Shown here piece by piece: positions 17,153 to 25,985 of a stretch of DNA of 64,000 bases (positions are counted from its first letter, which is position 1; each line of letters opens with the position of its first letter). The translations under genes and the position numbers were made by a program. Origin of the DNA: Verrucomicrobiaceae bacterium UBA7681 (lineage in GTDB: Bacteria; Verrucomicrobiota; Verrucomicrobiia; Verrucomicrobiales; Verrucomicrobiaceae); assembly GCA_002482965.1 (NCBI GenBank), contig DLGZ01000048.1, positions 266,969 through 330,968 on the forward strand, written 5' to 3'. The notes below the pieces were generated by a model. The model did not search any database, had not been told where the DNA came from, and worked only from the letters and a program-made list of their open reading frames with translations.

Positions 17153-18123
17153 AGGACGGGAGCAACGACCTGACGCGCAACCGTGCGCGAGCGTTTGAAA
17201 CCCAGGCCGCCACACAAGCGGTTCAGCAGCCAGGAGGCGAACTGCAGCAGCAGCAGTGCAACGAGGAAGACCCCAATGCCGGTGAACTCATGGAAGACGG
17301 AGACCTCCTTCTCAGCATCGCCAATGGCCCAATGCTGACCGAAGACCATGGCCGAGAAGATCAAAACAAGGATGCGCGCCATGTTTGCCACGATGGCGAT
17401 GGGCAGGATCATGGCGAACAGAGTGAGCCTGCGCCACATCACGCGCTGGCGGAAATAGCTGAACAAGGCGCCGACGACGAGCAGCGCAAACAAGGAACGC
17501 ATGCCAGAGCACGGTGCGGCGATGCCCACGCTGAACAAGTCGCCCGCCTTGCGGCCTAACTCAGTGTTTGGCATGGATTGCAACGCGGTGCCGGAGACGA
17601 GGGAATCGACGCCCACGGCATTGAGGACAAAACCTGTCGTCTTCACCATGAGGAGGCGCATCTGGTAGCCGATGCTTTCTTCCAGAAACGGCAGCGGCCA
17701 CATGAAGCCAAGCATCAGCCAGGCGAACAGCCGGGTACGGCTGCGCCGTGCACCTTCGAGCCACAGCGATGCGCCTGCAATCAAGGTCATGATGCCCAAG
17801 TAGCCGCAGTAGAAGTTGTTGGCGCGGAACCCGGCGAAGTAGAGGAACAAACCGAAGACGATCAGGATCACACCCGAACGATTTGAGGAGACAGGAAACT
17901 GCGCCACCTGATTTTTACGCCTCCAGAGCAGGAAGCCGACAATGAATGGCAGCAACGCGCCGTGCTGCCAGGTGGGGTCCTTCCACTGCATGAGCAGTTC
18001 GGTGAGGATGGTCCGGCGGAAATGACCGTAACCGGCCGCGTAGGGCTGAATGGCAATCAACAGCAACCCAGTGGATGCCAGCAGCGCCAGAACGAACCAT
18101 GATGATACGCGCAAACGACTCAT
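17149..18123 (-). CDS. Exosortase (PEP-CTERM protein sorting transpeptidase)
   Basis: A 324-residue polytopic inner-membrane protein. The catalytic residues of the family are all visible: Cys205 in IAAPCSGMRSL, Arg250 in ANMARIL, and His278 in SVFHEFTG. About eight hydrophobic helices are spread over the length. Exosortases are thought to cleave PEP-CTERM signals and attach or pass the proteins on to the surface, with exopolysaccharide loci as their usual neighbours. A PEP-CTERM protein is encoded at 33696-37814. The gene is first in the eight-gene minus-strand operon that continues to 8977 and is divergent from the GT9 gene. Confidence 0.95.
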   Translation of the reverse strand: MSRLRVSSWFVLALLASTGLLLIAIQPYAAGYGHFRRTILTELLMQWKDPTWQHGALLPFIVGFLLWRRKNQVAQFPVSSNRSGVILIVFGLFLYFAGFRANNFYCGYLGIMTLIAGASLWLEGARRSRTRLFAWLMLGFMWPLPFLEESIGYQMRLLMVKTTGFVLNAVGVDSLVSGTALQSMPNTELGRKAGDLFSVGIAAPCSGMRSLFALLVVGALFSYFRQRVMWRRLTLFAMILPIAIVANMARILVLIFSAMVFGQHWAIGDAEKEVSVFHEFTGIGVFLVALLLLQFASWLLNRLCGGLGFKRSRTVARQVVAPVL

Positions 18124-18271
18124 GATGATTGCCTGAGGAAGGAAGCTAGCAATTTATTTAACTGTGCCTTCCACATTTGAAATTCATTGAAGGCAAAAGT
18201 CAGCAGTGCGATGCTGGAAGCGTCGTAGATGCTATGATGGGCCATGGGGTCGCATATAAGACATTAAGGAT

Positions 18272-18291
18272 GAATCATAGGGGTATGATTC
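18272..18291. promoter_or_regulatory. 20-bp inverted repeat in the exosortase/GT9 intergenic region
   Basis: GAATCATA and TATGATTC are perfect 8-bp arms around GGGG. The site lies 25 bases before the GT9 start and about 150 bases before the exosortase start, in a 193-base divergent region. Its symmetry and spacing suit a dimeric regulator, but a cruciform or RNA hairpin is equally possible. I see no convincing -35/-10 pair beside it. Confidence 0.5.
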
Positions 18292-18316
18292 CAGGACAAG
18301 CCTGTCAAAACATTCA

Positions 18317-19327
18317 ATGCTCAAGACGCTGCTCATTTCCAAAGTGAACCAACTCGGCGACAACGTCGTGTATCTTCCCATCGTGCAGTCGCTCGTGGCG
18401 GCGCTTCCGGGATGGCGCATTGTGGTGCTTACGAGTCCGACGGCGGCGAGATTGTATGAAGTCTGCTGTCCTGAGGTGGAAGTCATCACTTACGAGACGG
18501 CGGAATTCAATGGTGCGTGGCGAAATCCCACGCGGCTGTGGCGCTTTTGGCGGGATATTCGAGCTATCAATCCGGACGCATGCCTGCTCGGTAGTGATCA
18601 GGGAAGCGTGGCGCACATGCTCGCAAGGTGCAGCGGTGCCCGAATGAGCGTCGGACCATTGTCCGAGCGGGTGAAGCTGAACGCGCTGCTGAATCTCCGC
18701 GTGCCATCGGATGGTGAGGATCATGTGGCGATCTATAACTGGCGCATCGCGCAGGCACTGATAAGCCGTTTGAAAATGCCTGCTTTGCCAGAAAAAATGC
18801 CCCCGCCGGACTTGAGCGTTTTTGGCCGCGAAGTACATGGATCGGTGGTGATGCATGCAGGTGCGAGCCGCGCCTACAAGCGGTGGCCGTTGGAACGCGG
18901 CGTCGAACTGGCAAACCGGCTGTCTGCCCAGCATGCGGTGACGTGGTTTGAGCAGAGTGAACCTGGAGAAGAGATGCTGAAGCCGGAGGTGCGAAGAGTG
19001 AAACCTGGGACACTGGATGAACTGGTTCGCGTGCTGGCGGGTGCGAGGCACTTCATCGGCAACAACTCGGGACCAATGAACATCGCCTCGGCACTCGGTG
19101 TTCCAGGTACGATCTTCAACGGGCCTTCGACCTCCAACTGGGATCCGCCGTGGCATACAGACGGCTTTGACATCCTTCGTGATCCCAAACTGGCCTGCCA
19201 GCCTTGTGATCAGCTTTCGCATCCCGTGAACGCCTGCCAGAACATTCAGCGGCCGATGGCCTGCATGGACCGCTGGAGTGTGGATGAGGTGCATCGGAGG
19301 ATCGAAACGCGGCTAGCTGCAGCTTGA
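18317..19327 (+). CDS. Glycosyltransferase family 9 (ADP-heptose-type) protein
   Basis: A 336-residue cytoplasmic GT-B enzyme. It begins with LLISKVNQLGDNVVYLPIVQSL, the usual GT9 start, and has VMHAGASRAYKRWPLERGVEL for nucleotide-sugar binding and HFIGNNSGPMNIASALGVPG near 250. The normal GxDSGxxHLA has Asn and Met at the Asp and His positions. The Cys-rich tail (CQPCD...C...CMD) is typical of GT9 heptosyltransferases. It fits with the heptose genes gmhA and hldE1-like further on. Its 3' end overlaps the convergent FkbM gene by 15 bases. Confidence 0.9.
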   Translation: MLKTLLISKVNQLGDNVVYLPIVQSLVAALPGWRIVVLTSPTAARLYEVCCPEVEVITYETAEFNGAWRNPTRLWRFWRDIRAINPDACLLGSDQGSVAHMLARCSGARMSVGPLSERVKLNALLNLRVPSDGEDHVAIYNWRIAQALISRLKMPALPEKMPPPDLSVFGREVHGSVVMHAGASRAYKRWPLERGVELANRLSAQHAVTWFEQSEPGEEMLKPEVRRVKPGTLDELVRVLAGARHFIGNNSGPMNIASALGVPGTIFNGPSTSNWDPPWHTDGFDILRDPKLACQPCDQLSHPVNACQNIQRPMACMDRWSVDEVHRRIETRLAAA

Positions 19328-20122
19328 GTCCGACCACTGACGATTGACGAACAGATGAACGTCGTCGCAGGCGGAGGAGGTCTTGATGCGTTCAAAGCCA
19401 TGGCTCGAAAGCTTGTTGTGGAGGGCTTCCTGCTTTGCCGGCTCTGCGGCGTGGATTTCGATGACGAGATAATGGATACGCCTCAGGCTAGCGGCCGTGT
19501 CGCCGAGCAAGATTTCGTACTCAGCCCCTTCGACGTCCATCTTGCAAAGATCCACGGCTCCCTCAGCGAAGCCGCGTGTCATGATTTCATCAAACGTAAG
19601 CACCTCGATGATGGCCTCCTCATTCACGACGCCATTCGCTACACCATAGATGGAAAAGCCGGTGCCGCCGGTTGGGAATGAAAGCGTGAGCTCACGCGGA
19701 TGACCGCCGACGGCGACGTTCAGAATTTTTGGCCGAAGGCCGACGTTCTGCCTGATATTGAGTGAAAGCCGGGAATGAGTGAATGGATTCACCTCGACGC
19801 AGGTGAGATTTGCGAGTTCGAAGCCGAGGTCGAGGCAAAGCAGCGGGAAACCGCCGCCATTGGAACCGAGGTCCAGAAGCCGCAACTGCCGAGGCAACTG
19901 CATTTCCTTGAACAGTTCCCGATACATCAGGCCAGCGATACAGTCACGGGTGCCGCATTGATCACCCGCGTGATGATCTACCAAGAACTTGAGCCGGCCC
20001 TTCGAGTAAATTGTCCAGCCAAGCCGCCGACCAAGCAGTCGCTGGCAGAGGGTGAATAACACCCGATCAAACTGGCTGATGGCACGCAGGCCGCTGAGGG
20101 CGTTGGAGAGCCTTTGAAACAT
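19313..20122 (-). CDS. FkbM-family methyltransferase
   Basis: A 269-residue SAM-dependent methyltransferase. Motif I reads LLDLGSNGGGFPLLCLDLG (about 82-100), followed by VEVNPFTHSRLSLNI, and the FkbM hallmark DLCKMDVEGAEYEIL is near 195-210. FkbM enzymes O-methylate sugars and polyketides. It is the last gene of the surface-polysaccharide run and lies 4 bases downstream of another methyltransferase gene. Confidence 0.9.
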   Translation of the reverse strand: MFQRLSNALSGLRAISQFDRVLFTLCQRLLGRRLGWTIYSKGRLKFLVDHHAGDQCGTRDCIAGLMYRELFKEMQLPRQLRLLDLGSNGGGFPLLCLDLGFELANLTCVEVNPFTHSRLSLNIRQNVGLRPKILNVAVGGHPRELTLSFPTGGTGFSIYGVANGVVNEEAIIEVLTFDEIMTRGFAEGAVDLCKMDVEGAEYEILLGDTAASLRRIHYLVIEIHAAEPAKQEALHNKLSSHGFERIKTSSACDDVHLFVNRQWSDSSCS

Positions 20123-20126
20123 GACA

Positions 20127-20861
20127 TCAGGCTTTCACAGCTTCGACAAAGAGATCTGGCATGGCCGTCATGCGGTCGATGCCCGGAGTCTGAGGCCCTT
20201 TGCCATGACGAAGCTGGATGAGCACGCGGCAACACCCATAAACCAAGGTGCCGAGCAGGGCGCGTAAACGGCCGCCGAGGCTGGATGAGCAGTAATGCAA
20301 GCCGGAGACGCGGACTTCATTCAAGCCGCAGGCCCGGAGGCACTGAGCCAGGCTGCTGGGCGTGTGGCCGGTCTCATGCGTGAAGTCACCGTAGCGGGTG
20401 ACGGAGGACATGGGGCTCTGCGCATTGAAGGTGATCATCCACAATTTCCCACCCGGCTTGAGCGCGTTTCTGGCGGCGGTCAGGAAGCGGATGAACTCGT
20501 CTTTGGTGAAGTGCTCGATGATGTCCTTCGCATGCAGGAGATCGAATGCAGCGGTGTGTGATTCGAGGAAGGAGATGACGTTTTCCTCGGCCCACTTGCG
20601 GTCGGGATCGTTTTTCCGGGCAATGGCGAGGTCGGTGGGCGAAAGATCGACGCCGGTAAGCTGGGTGAAGCCTTTGGAGGAAATCCACGCCATCCACTCG
20701 CCTTTGCCACACCCAAGATCGACGATGCTGGAACTGCGGTCCGAAGGCAGGTGAGAGTAAGTCGCCTCGTATTGAGCGTGCTGCATGCCGGCATCGAGCG
20801 CCTTTTGACCTTCGAAGGAGGCGGAGTAGTTGCGATAGAGGATGTCGCGATAACTGCTCAT
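20127..20861 (-). CDS. Class I SAM-dependent methyltransferase
   Basis: A 244-residue protein with start fixed by ATGA overlap with the GT4 gene. Motif I is SIVDLGCGKGEWMAW, motif II TGVDLSPTDLAIAR, and KDIIEHF with LKPGGKLWMITFN completes the class I fold. Its N-terminal YRDILYRNYSASF segment is like enzymes found in O-antigen clusters. The target is probably a sugar of the surface glycan, and its position on the glycan is unknown. Confidence 0.88.
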   Translation of the reverse strand: MSSYRDILYRNYSASFEGQKALDAGMQHAQYEATYSHLPSDRSSSIVDLGCGKGEWMAWISSKGFTQLTGVDLSPTDLAIARKNDPDRKWAEENVISFLESHTAAFDLLHAKDIIEHFTKDEFIRFLTAARNALKPGGKLWMITFNAQSPMSSVTRYGDFTHETGHTPSSLAQCLRACGLNEVRVSGLHYCSSSLGGRLRALLGTLVYGCCRVLIQLRHGKGPQTPGIDRMTAMPDLFVEAVKA

Positions 20862-22009
20862 GCGGCGAGCTGGTGCTGGATGAATGTGGCCCACTGTGCA
20901 GCGACGGCCTCATGGGTGTAGAGACTGCGAGTGCGATCGAGCTGGCTCTGAGCGATGGAGGAGTCATTCATCACATCCCGAATGCGCCCGGCGAGCGCTT
21001 GGGCATCGCCATGAGGAAAAACGGCTTCCTCGTGGCCGATGACCTCGGGGATGGCGCCACTGCTGGAGCCGAGGGTGGCGACGCCGCAGGCCATGGCTTC
21101 GATGAGGACATGGCCGAACTGCTCCTCCCAGCAGAGCTGCATCGTGCGCACCGGCTTGCTGGCAAGCACGAAGACATTCAGGCAGCGCAGGAAAGCGGGA
21201 ATTTCGAAATGCGGACGAGGCGGCAGCAGATGCAGCCATGGCCGCGTTTGCTGCTGTTCTTTGAGCCAGGATTCGAGCCTGCCGGAACCGAGAATGGCAA
21301 GATGAACGTTTTTCAATGCATCGCAGGCTTGGAGCAACTCATGGAGGCCTTTTTCTTCCGTCAACCGACCGCAGTAGCCGACGATGAATGCGTCAGCAGG
21401 CAAACCGCAGTCCTGGCGCAGCGCTACGCGCTCGGCAGAAGAAGCAGGCTGATGATTGTCGAGATCGACGCCGAGCTGCGGAGAGACGAGCACATCGTCT
21501 GCGCGCGCGCCATGCTTTTGCACGAGTTGTGAAGCGGCTTGATTGCCAGCGATGATGAAGTCGGTCGTGGCGGTCATAGCACGATAGATGGGAGCGAGCA
21601 TGAATCCCTTCCAGCCGGGGCGCTCGACGTTTTCCCAGGTGAACTCACCGAACAGGGCTTGAGCCTGGAACAGGGCTTTCAAAAATCGTGCCTGCCAGCA
21701 GACACGGGCCCAGGGTTCATTTTCGACGAGTACGGCATCGAAGCGGTGCGAGCGCATGACGGCGGCGAGGCCGGTGTAGTGAAAGGTGGTGCTGGTTTTA
21801 CCTGAGCGCGGCAGGCGGATGAGTTGATAGTTGCGAGTTGGGGCGTCGGAGTCGTTGTCGAAGTCGGACGAGGGACGCCCAAGCACGAGGTTCTGCTCGG
21901 GGGTGGAGGTGACGCAGACGAGATCAAAATGCGCGGCGAACGCCTGCAGCTTTTTGCGATTTTCGAGCGCGGCGTAGGTGTGGCCGATGAGCAGCAGGCC
22001 GGGTCTCAT
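20858..22009 (-). CDS. Glycosyltransferase family 4
   Basis: A 383-residue GT-B glycosyltransferase. The donor-binding half carries IVGYCGRLTEEKGLHELLQACD (near 210-230) and the conserved E-x7-E motif region GHVLIEAMACGVATLGSSSGAIPEVIG (near 310-337). It overlaps the methyltransferase gene downstream and a second glycosyltransferase upstream, both by ATGA. It is predicted to add a sugar to the lipid-linked repeat unit. Confidence 0.92.
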   Translation of the reverse strand: MRPGLLLIGHTYAALENRKKLQAFAAHFDLVCVTSTPEQNLVLGRPSSDFDNDSDAPTRNYQLIRLPRSGKTSTTFHYTGLAAVMRSHRFDAVLVENEPWARVCWQARFLKALFQAQALFGEFTWENVERPGWKGFMLAPIYRAMTATTDFIIAGNQAASQLVQKHGARADDVLVSPQLGVDLDNHQPASSAERVALRQDCGLPADAFIVGYCGRLTEEKGLHELLQACDALKNVHLAILGSGRLESWLKEQQQTRPWLHLLPPRPHFEIPAFLRCLNVFVLASKPVRTMQLCWEEQFGHVLIEAMACGVATLGSSSGAIPEVIGHEEAVFPHGDAQALAGRIRDVMNDSSIAQSQLDRTRSLYTHEAVAAQWATFIQHQLAA

Positions 22010-23112
22010 GCGGGGGATGAGGCTGCGCCAAAGGCTGCTTCACAGACGACAGAATCAGCAGCACATGCCTCTGCAAAAATTTGCGCCCAGTCTTCGCCCG
22101 CAGGCAGGATGCTGTGACGTTTGAGAAGCAGCTGACGTGAGTTTTCCAGAGCGGCAAGGAATTCGGGAGAGTCGCGCTGATCTTCGACTTGATGGCACGC
22201 CCGCGCCCATGCCTCCGGATCGAGATTGTGGAGCATCGGCACGGGATAGCGGCACTCTGAAAACAACTCGGAGAGGCCCATGCTGTGATTGGCGAGCACC
22301 GGCACACCTGCGGAGATGGCTTCCATCGCGGCGGTAAGCCCAGCCGGATTGTCACACGGCACAATGGGGAGCAGCACCATGGGAGCGGCATGTAAATACT
22401 CAAGGTACTCGCGATGCGAGGCGTTCACGACGAGTTCAAAACGCGGATTGGCAATCTCATCGGCAAAGCGGTTGTGCACAGACGGAATGCGAGCAATGCG
22501 TGTGATGGAAAGACCGCTATGCAGCAGTGGGGCAACGATAGATTCGTCACGACTGATGTTGCCTGGCAGCAGGGCGCGGGTTTTTGGCACATCATCTTCA
22601 GGCTGAAACCAGCCGGTGTCGATTTTCCACGGCCGTAAAACGACCCGATGAGAACCCAAGCGCTGCGATGTGGTGGCGAACTGCTCGAACGTGATGCACT
22701 CGACCTGAAAGGCGGGCGCGGCATTTTTCAGGCTGGAAGCGAGGCGCTGAAGCGCAGTGTCATGATAAACGACGCGACGAATGATTTTTCCTTCGGTGCG
22801 AAACAGGCCGCAGCGGGACAGCAGGAGCAGGACCGTGTAGTGAATGCCGCTGAGGCAATAGATCATGCGCGCCCGGCGAAGGGTGGCGTAGTTTTGCCAG
22901 ACAAGGCGGAAAGCAGCGCTCAAGCGACGGAGAGCACCGCACTGTTTGCGGTGATAGTCGCATTCGAGCTGCTCATCATTCTGAAACCATGCACCGACCA
23001 CGGCCTTGCCTTGAGCAGGCAGCGGCACCGCATCCAAAAAGCGACGCGGCCTGCCGCTGTAATCGTACAGTCCATGGGGAGCCAGGACGACAAGTTGGGA
23101 CGAATCAGCCAT
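22006..23112 (-). CDS. Glycosyltransferase, GT4-like
   Basis: A 368-residue protein from the ATG at 23112; an in-frame upstream extension lies in the preceding gene. The N-terminal half is poorly conserved, but the C-terminal part has LLPIVPCDNPAGLTAAMEAISAGVPVLANHSMGLSELF (split near 265-303), the usual sugar-nucleotide site of GT4 enzymes. No sugar can be assigned. It is coupled to the GT4 gene downstream by ATGA and overlaps the polymerase/ligase gene upstream by 8 bases. Confidence 0.8.
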   Translation of the reverse strand: MADSSQLVVLAPHGLYDYSGRPRRFLDAVPLPAQGKAVVGAWFQNDEQLECDYHRKQCGALRRLSAAFRLVWQNYATLRRARMIYCLSGIHYTVLLLLSRCGLFRTEGKIIRRVVYHDTALQRLASSLKNAAPAFQVECITFEQFATTSQRLGSHRVVLRPWKIDTGWFQPEDDVPKTRALLPGNISRDESIVAPLLHSGLSITRIARIPSVHNRFADEIANPRFELVVNASHREYLEYLHAAPMVLLPIVPCDNPAGLTAAMEAISAGVPVLANHSMGLSELFSECRYPVPMLHNLDPEAWARACHQVEDQRDSPEFLAALENSRQLLLKRHSILPAGEDWAQIFAEACAADSVVCEAAFGAASSPA

Positions 23113-24655
23113 AGGGAAGGTTTCGATTGAACGGTGTCGTGCCCGCATGCGCGAAGGAAGGGCGTTGCATCTGTGGTGACGACTGCTCTGGCTGCTGCTT
23201 TTTCACCCGCAGGCCTTCCTGATGAATGATGCAGGCATTCAGCGCGCCGGCGATGAACCAACAGAAGAAATTCACCGGAAAGGTGGAGGTGACATTGCCG
23301 GCAAAAATATTGTGGACGAGGAGGCCGAACTCGATGCCAACCATCCACAGGCAGATGCTGAAGACGGGAGTGCCGCGCAGTCCGAGCACGCTGCGGTGAA
23401 AAGAATGCAAGGCCAATGCCGCAATGACGAGCAGGATGCCGAGAGGCAGCCAGCCTATTTCGAGCAGCAGATTCGATATGAGATCATGGCTCGCGACCAT
23501 GTGTGCCTCATGCAAATCAGCCGCCCCCTTGGTACCGTAGCCAAACATTGTCCACATGAGCGGGTTGTGCGCAATGTCATGCATGCCGTCGAGACGGTCG
23601 CAGATGGTCCAGAAGCGTGAAAACTGCACGCCGATGGCGGTGCCGCCAAAGTTTTCGAGCGCCCAGAGCGTGAGCCTGGTGACGGCATTGATCAGCTCCT
23701 GAGCAAAAATGCAGGCGGTGACGAACATGGTGGCAACGGTAGCGTAGAGCGCCGCCGTGCCGCGTGCGCTGCGCAGCACCGGCAGCAGCAGGATGGGCAG
23801 AAGCCAGTTGATGTTGGCAATACGCGCCATGCTGGCGATGCAGGCGACCACGAAGAGCGTGAAAAGCACGAAACTCATCCCACCCCAGGCCCGGGTGCCG
23901 GTGTCGCGATGATGGCGGCGCACCATGAGCGCAAGGCAGGCGCAGACAGCGCAAGTCGTGCCAAAGGGAGAGCTGTCCACCAAGGTGGAGAACGGACGGG
24001 GACGGACGTCATCGAGATGCTTTGAGAGCACCGTGAGACCGGAATTCAGGTATTCGATTTCGAACTCGCTGAGGCCGAAGATCTGCTGCTTGATGCCGTA
24101 GAGAGCGACGGGAATGAAGACGATGAGGCAGTATTTGATGAAGGCGATGATTTGCGCCGGAGTGCGAAAGATGCATGGAACCACAAACAGCAGGAACATG
24201 TAGGCCGCACCGTCCGCGAGCTGCGTGGCGGCCGCATTGAAACCGCTGCCACTGCGCAATGCGGATACACCGGAAACGATGAAACCGAGGAAACAGACGA
24301 GCAGTGAAACCAGTTTGCGTCTTTGATGAAAGCTGCCGTCATGAAGTGAGCGCACCAAGGTGCCGATGCAGATGCCGGCCAGCGTCAGCGGGCAGAGAGC
24401 GCGCACCCACATGATGTCGTTCATGGTGACATGACCGTCGAATATCATCATGCGCTTCAGCAGGTCGCTATAACCGGCATAGAGCACCATGAGATAGAGA
24501 GCCAGGCGCGGCTGGAGCACCGCGAGAATGCACGAGCCGATGGAGAGAAACTGCGCCAGCGCGCCGATGGTGTTGCCGCCACCGAGCAGCACGGACAGCA
24601 TGACATAGACGGCACCGATGCCGCCGAGAAAGATGATGAAAGCCCTGCCTTGCAT
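23105..24655 (-). CDS. O-antigen ligase/polymerase-like membrane protein
   Basis: A 516-residue polytopic membrane protein (about 11-12 helices) from the ATG at 24655. Internal features fit the O-antigen ligase/Wzy family: a large periplasmic loop near 330-400 with the conserved-type segment ARIANINWLLP and the NPLMWTMFGYGTKGAADLHEAHMVASHDLI stretch (split), where a His-containing G-N/H motif is usual. It most likely polymerises or ligates the heptose-containing glycan. The neighbours are a flippase and glycosyltransferases. The short C-terminal tail is basic and glutamine-rich. Confidence 0.85.
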   Translation of the reverse strand: MQGRAFIIFLGGIGAVYVMLSVLLGGGNTIGALAQFLSIGSCILAVLQPRLALYLMVLYAGYSDLLKRMMIFDGHVTMNDIMWVRALCPLTLAGICIGTLVRSLHDGSFHQRRKLVSLLVCFLGFIVSGVSALRSGSGFNAAATQLADGAAYMFLLFVVPCIFRTPAQIIAFIKYCLIVFIPVALYGIKQQIFGLSEFEIEYLNSGLTVLSKHLDDVRPRPFSTLVDSSPFGTTCAVCACLALMVRRHHRDTGTRAWGGMSFVLFTLFVVACIASMARIANINWLLPILLLPVLRSARGTAALYATVATMFVTACIFAQELINAVTRLTLWALENFGGTAIGVQFSRFWTICDRLDGMHDIAHNPLMWTMFGYGTKGAADLHEAHMVASHDLISNLLLEIGWLPLGILLVIAALALHSFHRSVLGLRGTPVFSICLWMVGIEFGLLVHNIFAGNVTSTFPVNFFCWFIAGALNACIIHQEGLRVKKQQPEQSSPQMQRPSFAHAGTTPFNRNLPYG

Positions 24656-24662
24656 AAAAAAA

Positions 24663-25964
24663 TCAGGAGTGCAGCAGCGACCGCATGCGCAGCAGCGTGA
24701 AACGCGGCAGGCCCATGAACGCACGAGTCATGAGGCCGGAGACGTTCAGGCGCAGCCAGGGTGAGAGATAGGTCCACACCACCCAGGCCAGCGTGTAGGA
24801 GACTAGCGTCGCCCATGCGGCGCCCACACCGCCATGCGCAGGAATCCACAGCATGTTCAGCGAGGCATTCACCACGACGGCAACGATGACAGAAGGAAGG
24901 TTTGCGACCAGCTTGTCTTCCACCGTCAGAATCTGCGTGCGGGCGATGCCGATGGCATACGGAATGAAGGCCCAGGCGTGCACACGCAGCATTTCGGAAC
25001 TGCGGGCGAATTCATCGCCGAAGGCAAACGACATCCAGGGAGAGAGCACCAACAGGCCGACTGCGACGGCACAGGCGAGCACGACGGAGGCAGAAAAGTA
25101 GTCGACCACGCTTTTTTCAAATCGTGCAGCCGTATGCTGACGATCCTGCATCAGCCGTGGCAGGAAGAGCGTGGCAAGGATGCCCGGCATGAAGTAGGCC
25201 ATTTCAGAAACGCGCACAGCAGCCCCATAGATACCAGCCTCCTCAGCGCCATGCAGCCATTCGATCATCATGGTGTCGAGACGGAAAAGCAGGATCAATG
25301 CAGCCTGGGAGGCAAGCTCAGGCCAGGAACGGCTGACAAGTGCGAACGCGCGTGAGAATTGAAAGGCACCCCGTCTGACGCTGCCGCCGCAACGATGGAA
25401 AACGAGTGCGCAGAGAGAGATGAAGATCCAGCCTTCCAGCGCATACGTCAGGGCAAAAAACCACAGGGGTGCCCGACACCATATGCCCACCGCAATGCAG
25501 GCGGCGCTGACGATGAAGCCGGTAAACTGGGCGATGACAAGCTGCGATACACGCCCGTGGGCCTCAAGCCATGAGAGGATTTCGGTGGCGGGATTGGTAA
25601 GCAACTGCGTGCCATAGACGACGAGCAGCAGCATGCCTTCCGGTTTTCGCCAGCCGATCCATGCGATCAAACCGGCGAAGAGAGATGCGGAAACAATGAA
25701 CCGGGCCGTGATCGTGGTGCCGAGCACGGCGGGCTGATCTGCTCCCTCCTTCATGAGTTCGCGCACGGTGTAGCGGGCAAAGCCGAGTTCGCCGACACTC
25801 AGGAGAATTGACACGACGGCCATGGCGACGGCGATCTGGCCGAAGCCACTGCCGCCGAGATACCGCGCAAGCGCACAGGTGAGTGTGAAGCTCAGTGCAA
25901 GGCGTGCCATGCGCAGCGTCGTCGCCAGCGAGAACGTTTTGAGAATGTGACTGCCAGCGGCCAT
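24663..25964 (-). CDS. Polysaccharide flippase (Wzx-like, MOP superfamily)
   Basis: A 433-residue polytopic protein with about 12-14 helices. The N-terminal LARYLGGSGFGQIAVAMAVVSILL is typical of oligosaccharide flippases, followed by repeated hydrophobic segments and few charged loops. It is predicted to move undecaprenyl-linked repeat units across the inner membrane. It lies 7 bases before the polymerase/ligase gene and 21 bases after gmhA, completing a Wzx/Wzy-type set. Confidence 0.9.
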   Translation of the reverse strand: MAAGSHILKTFSLATTLRMARLALSFTLTCALARYLGGSGFGQIAVAMAVVSILLSVGELGFARYTVRELMKEGADQPAVLGTTITARFIVSASLFAGLIAWIGWRKPEGMLLLVVYGTQLLTNPATEILSWLEAHGRVSQLVIAQFTGFIVSAACIAVGIWCRAPLWFFALTYALEGWIFISLCALVFHRCGGSVRRGAFQFSRAFALVSRSWPELASQAALILLFRLDTMMIEWLHGAEEAGIYGAAVRVSEMAYFMPGILATLFLPRLMQDRQHTAARFEKSVVDYFSASVVLACAVAVGLLVLSPWMSFAFGDEFARSSEMLRVHAWAFIPYAIGIARTQILTVEDKLVANLPSVIVAVVVNASLNMLWIPAHGGVGAAWATLVSYTLAWVVWTYLSPWLRLNVSGLMTRAFMGLPRFTLLRMRSLLHS

Positions 25965-25985
25965 GAAGGACGCGAAACGCGGGCT

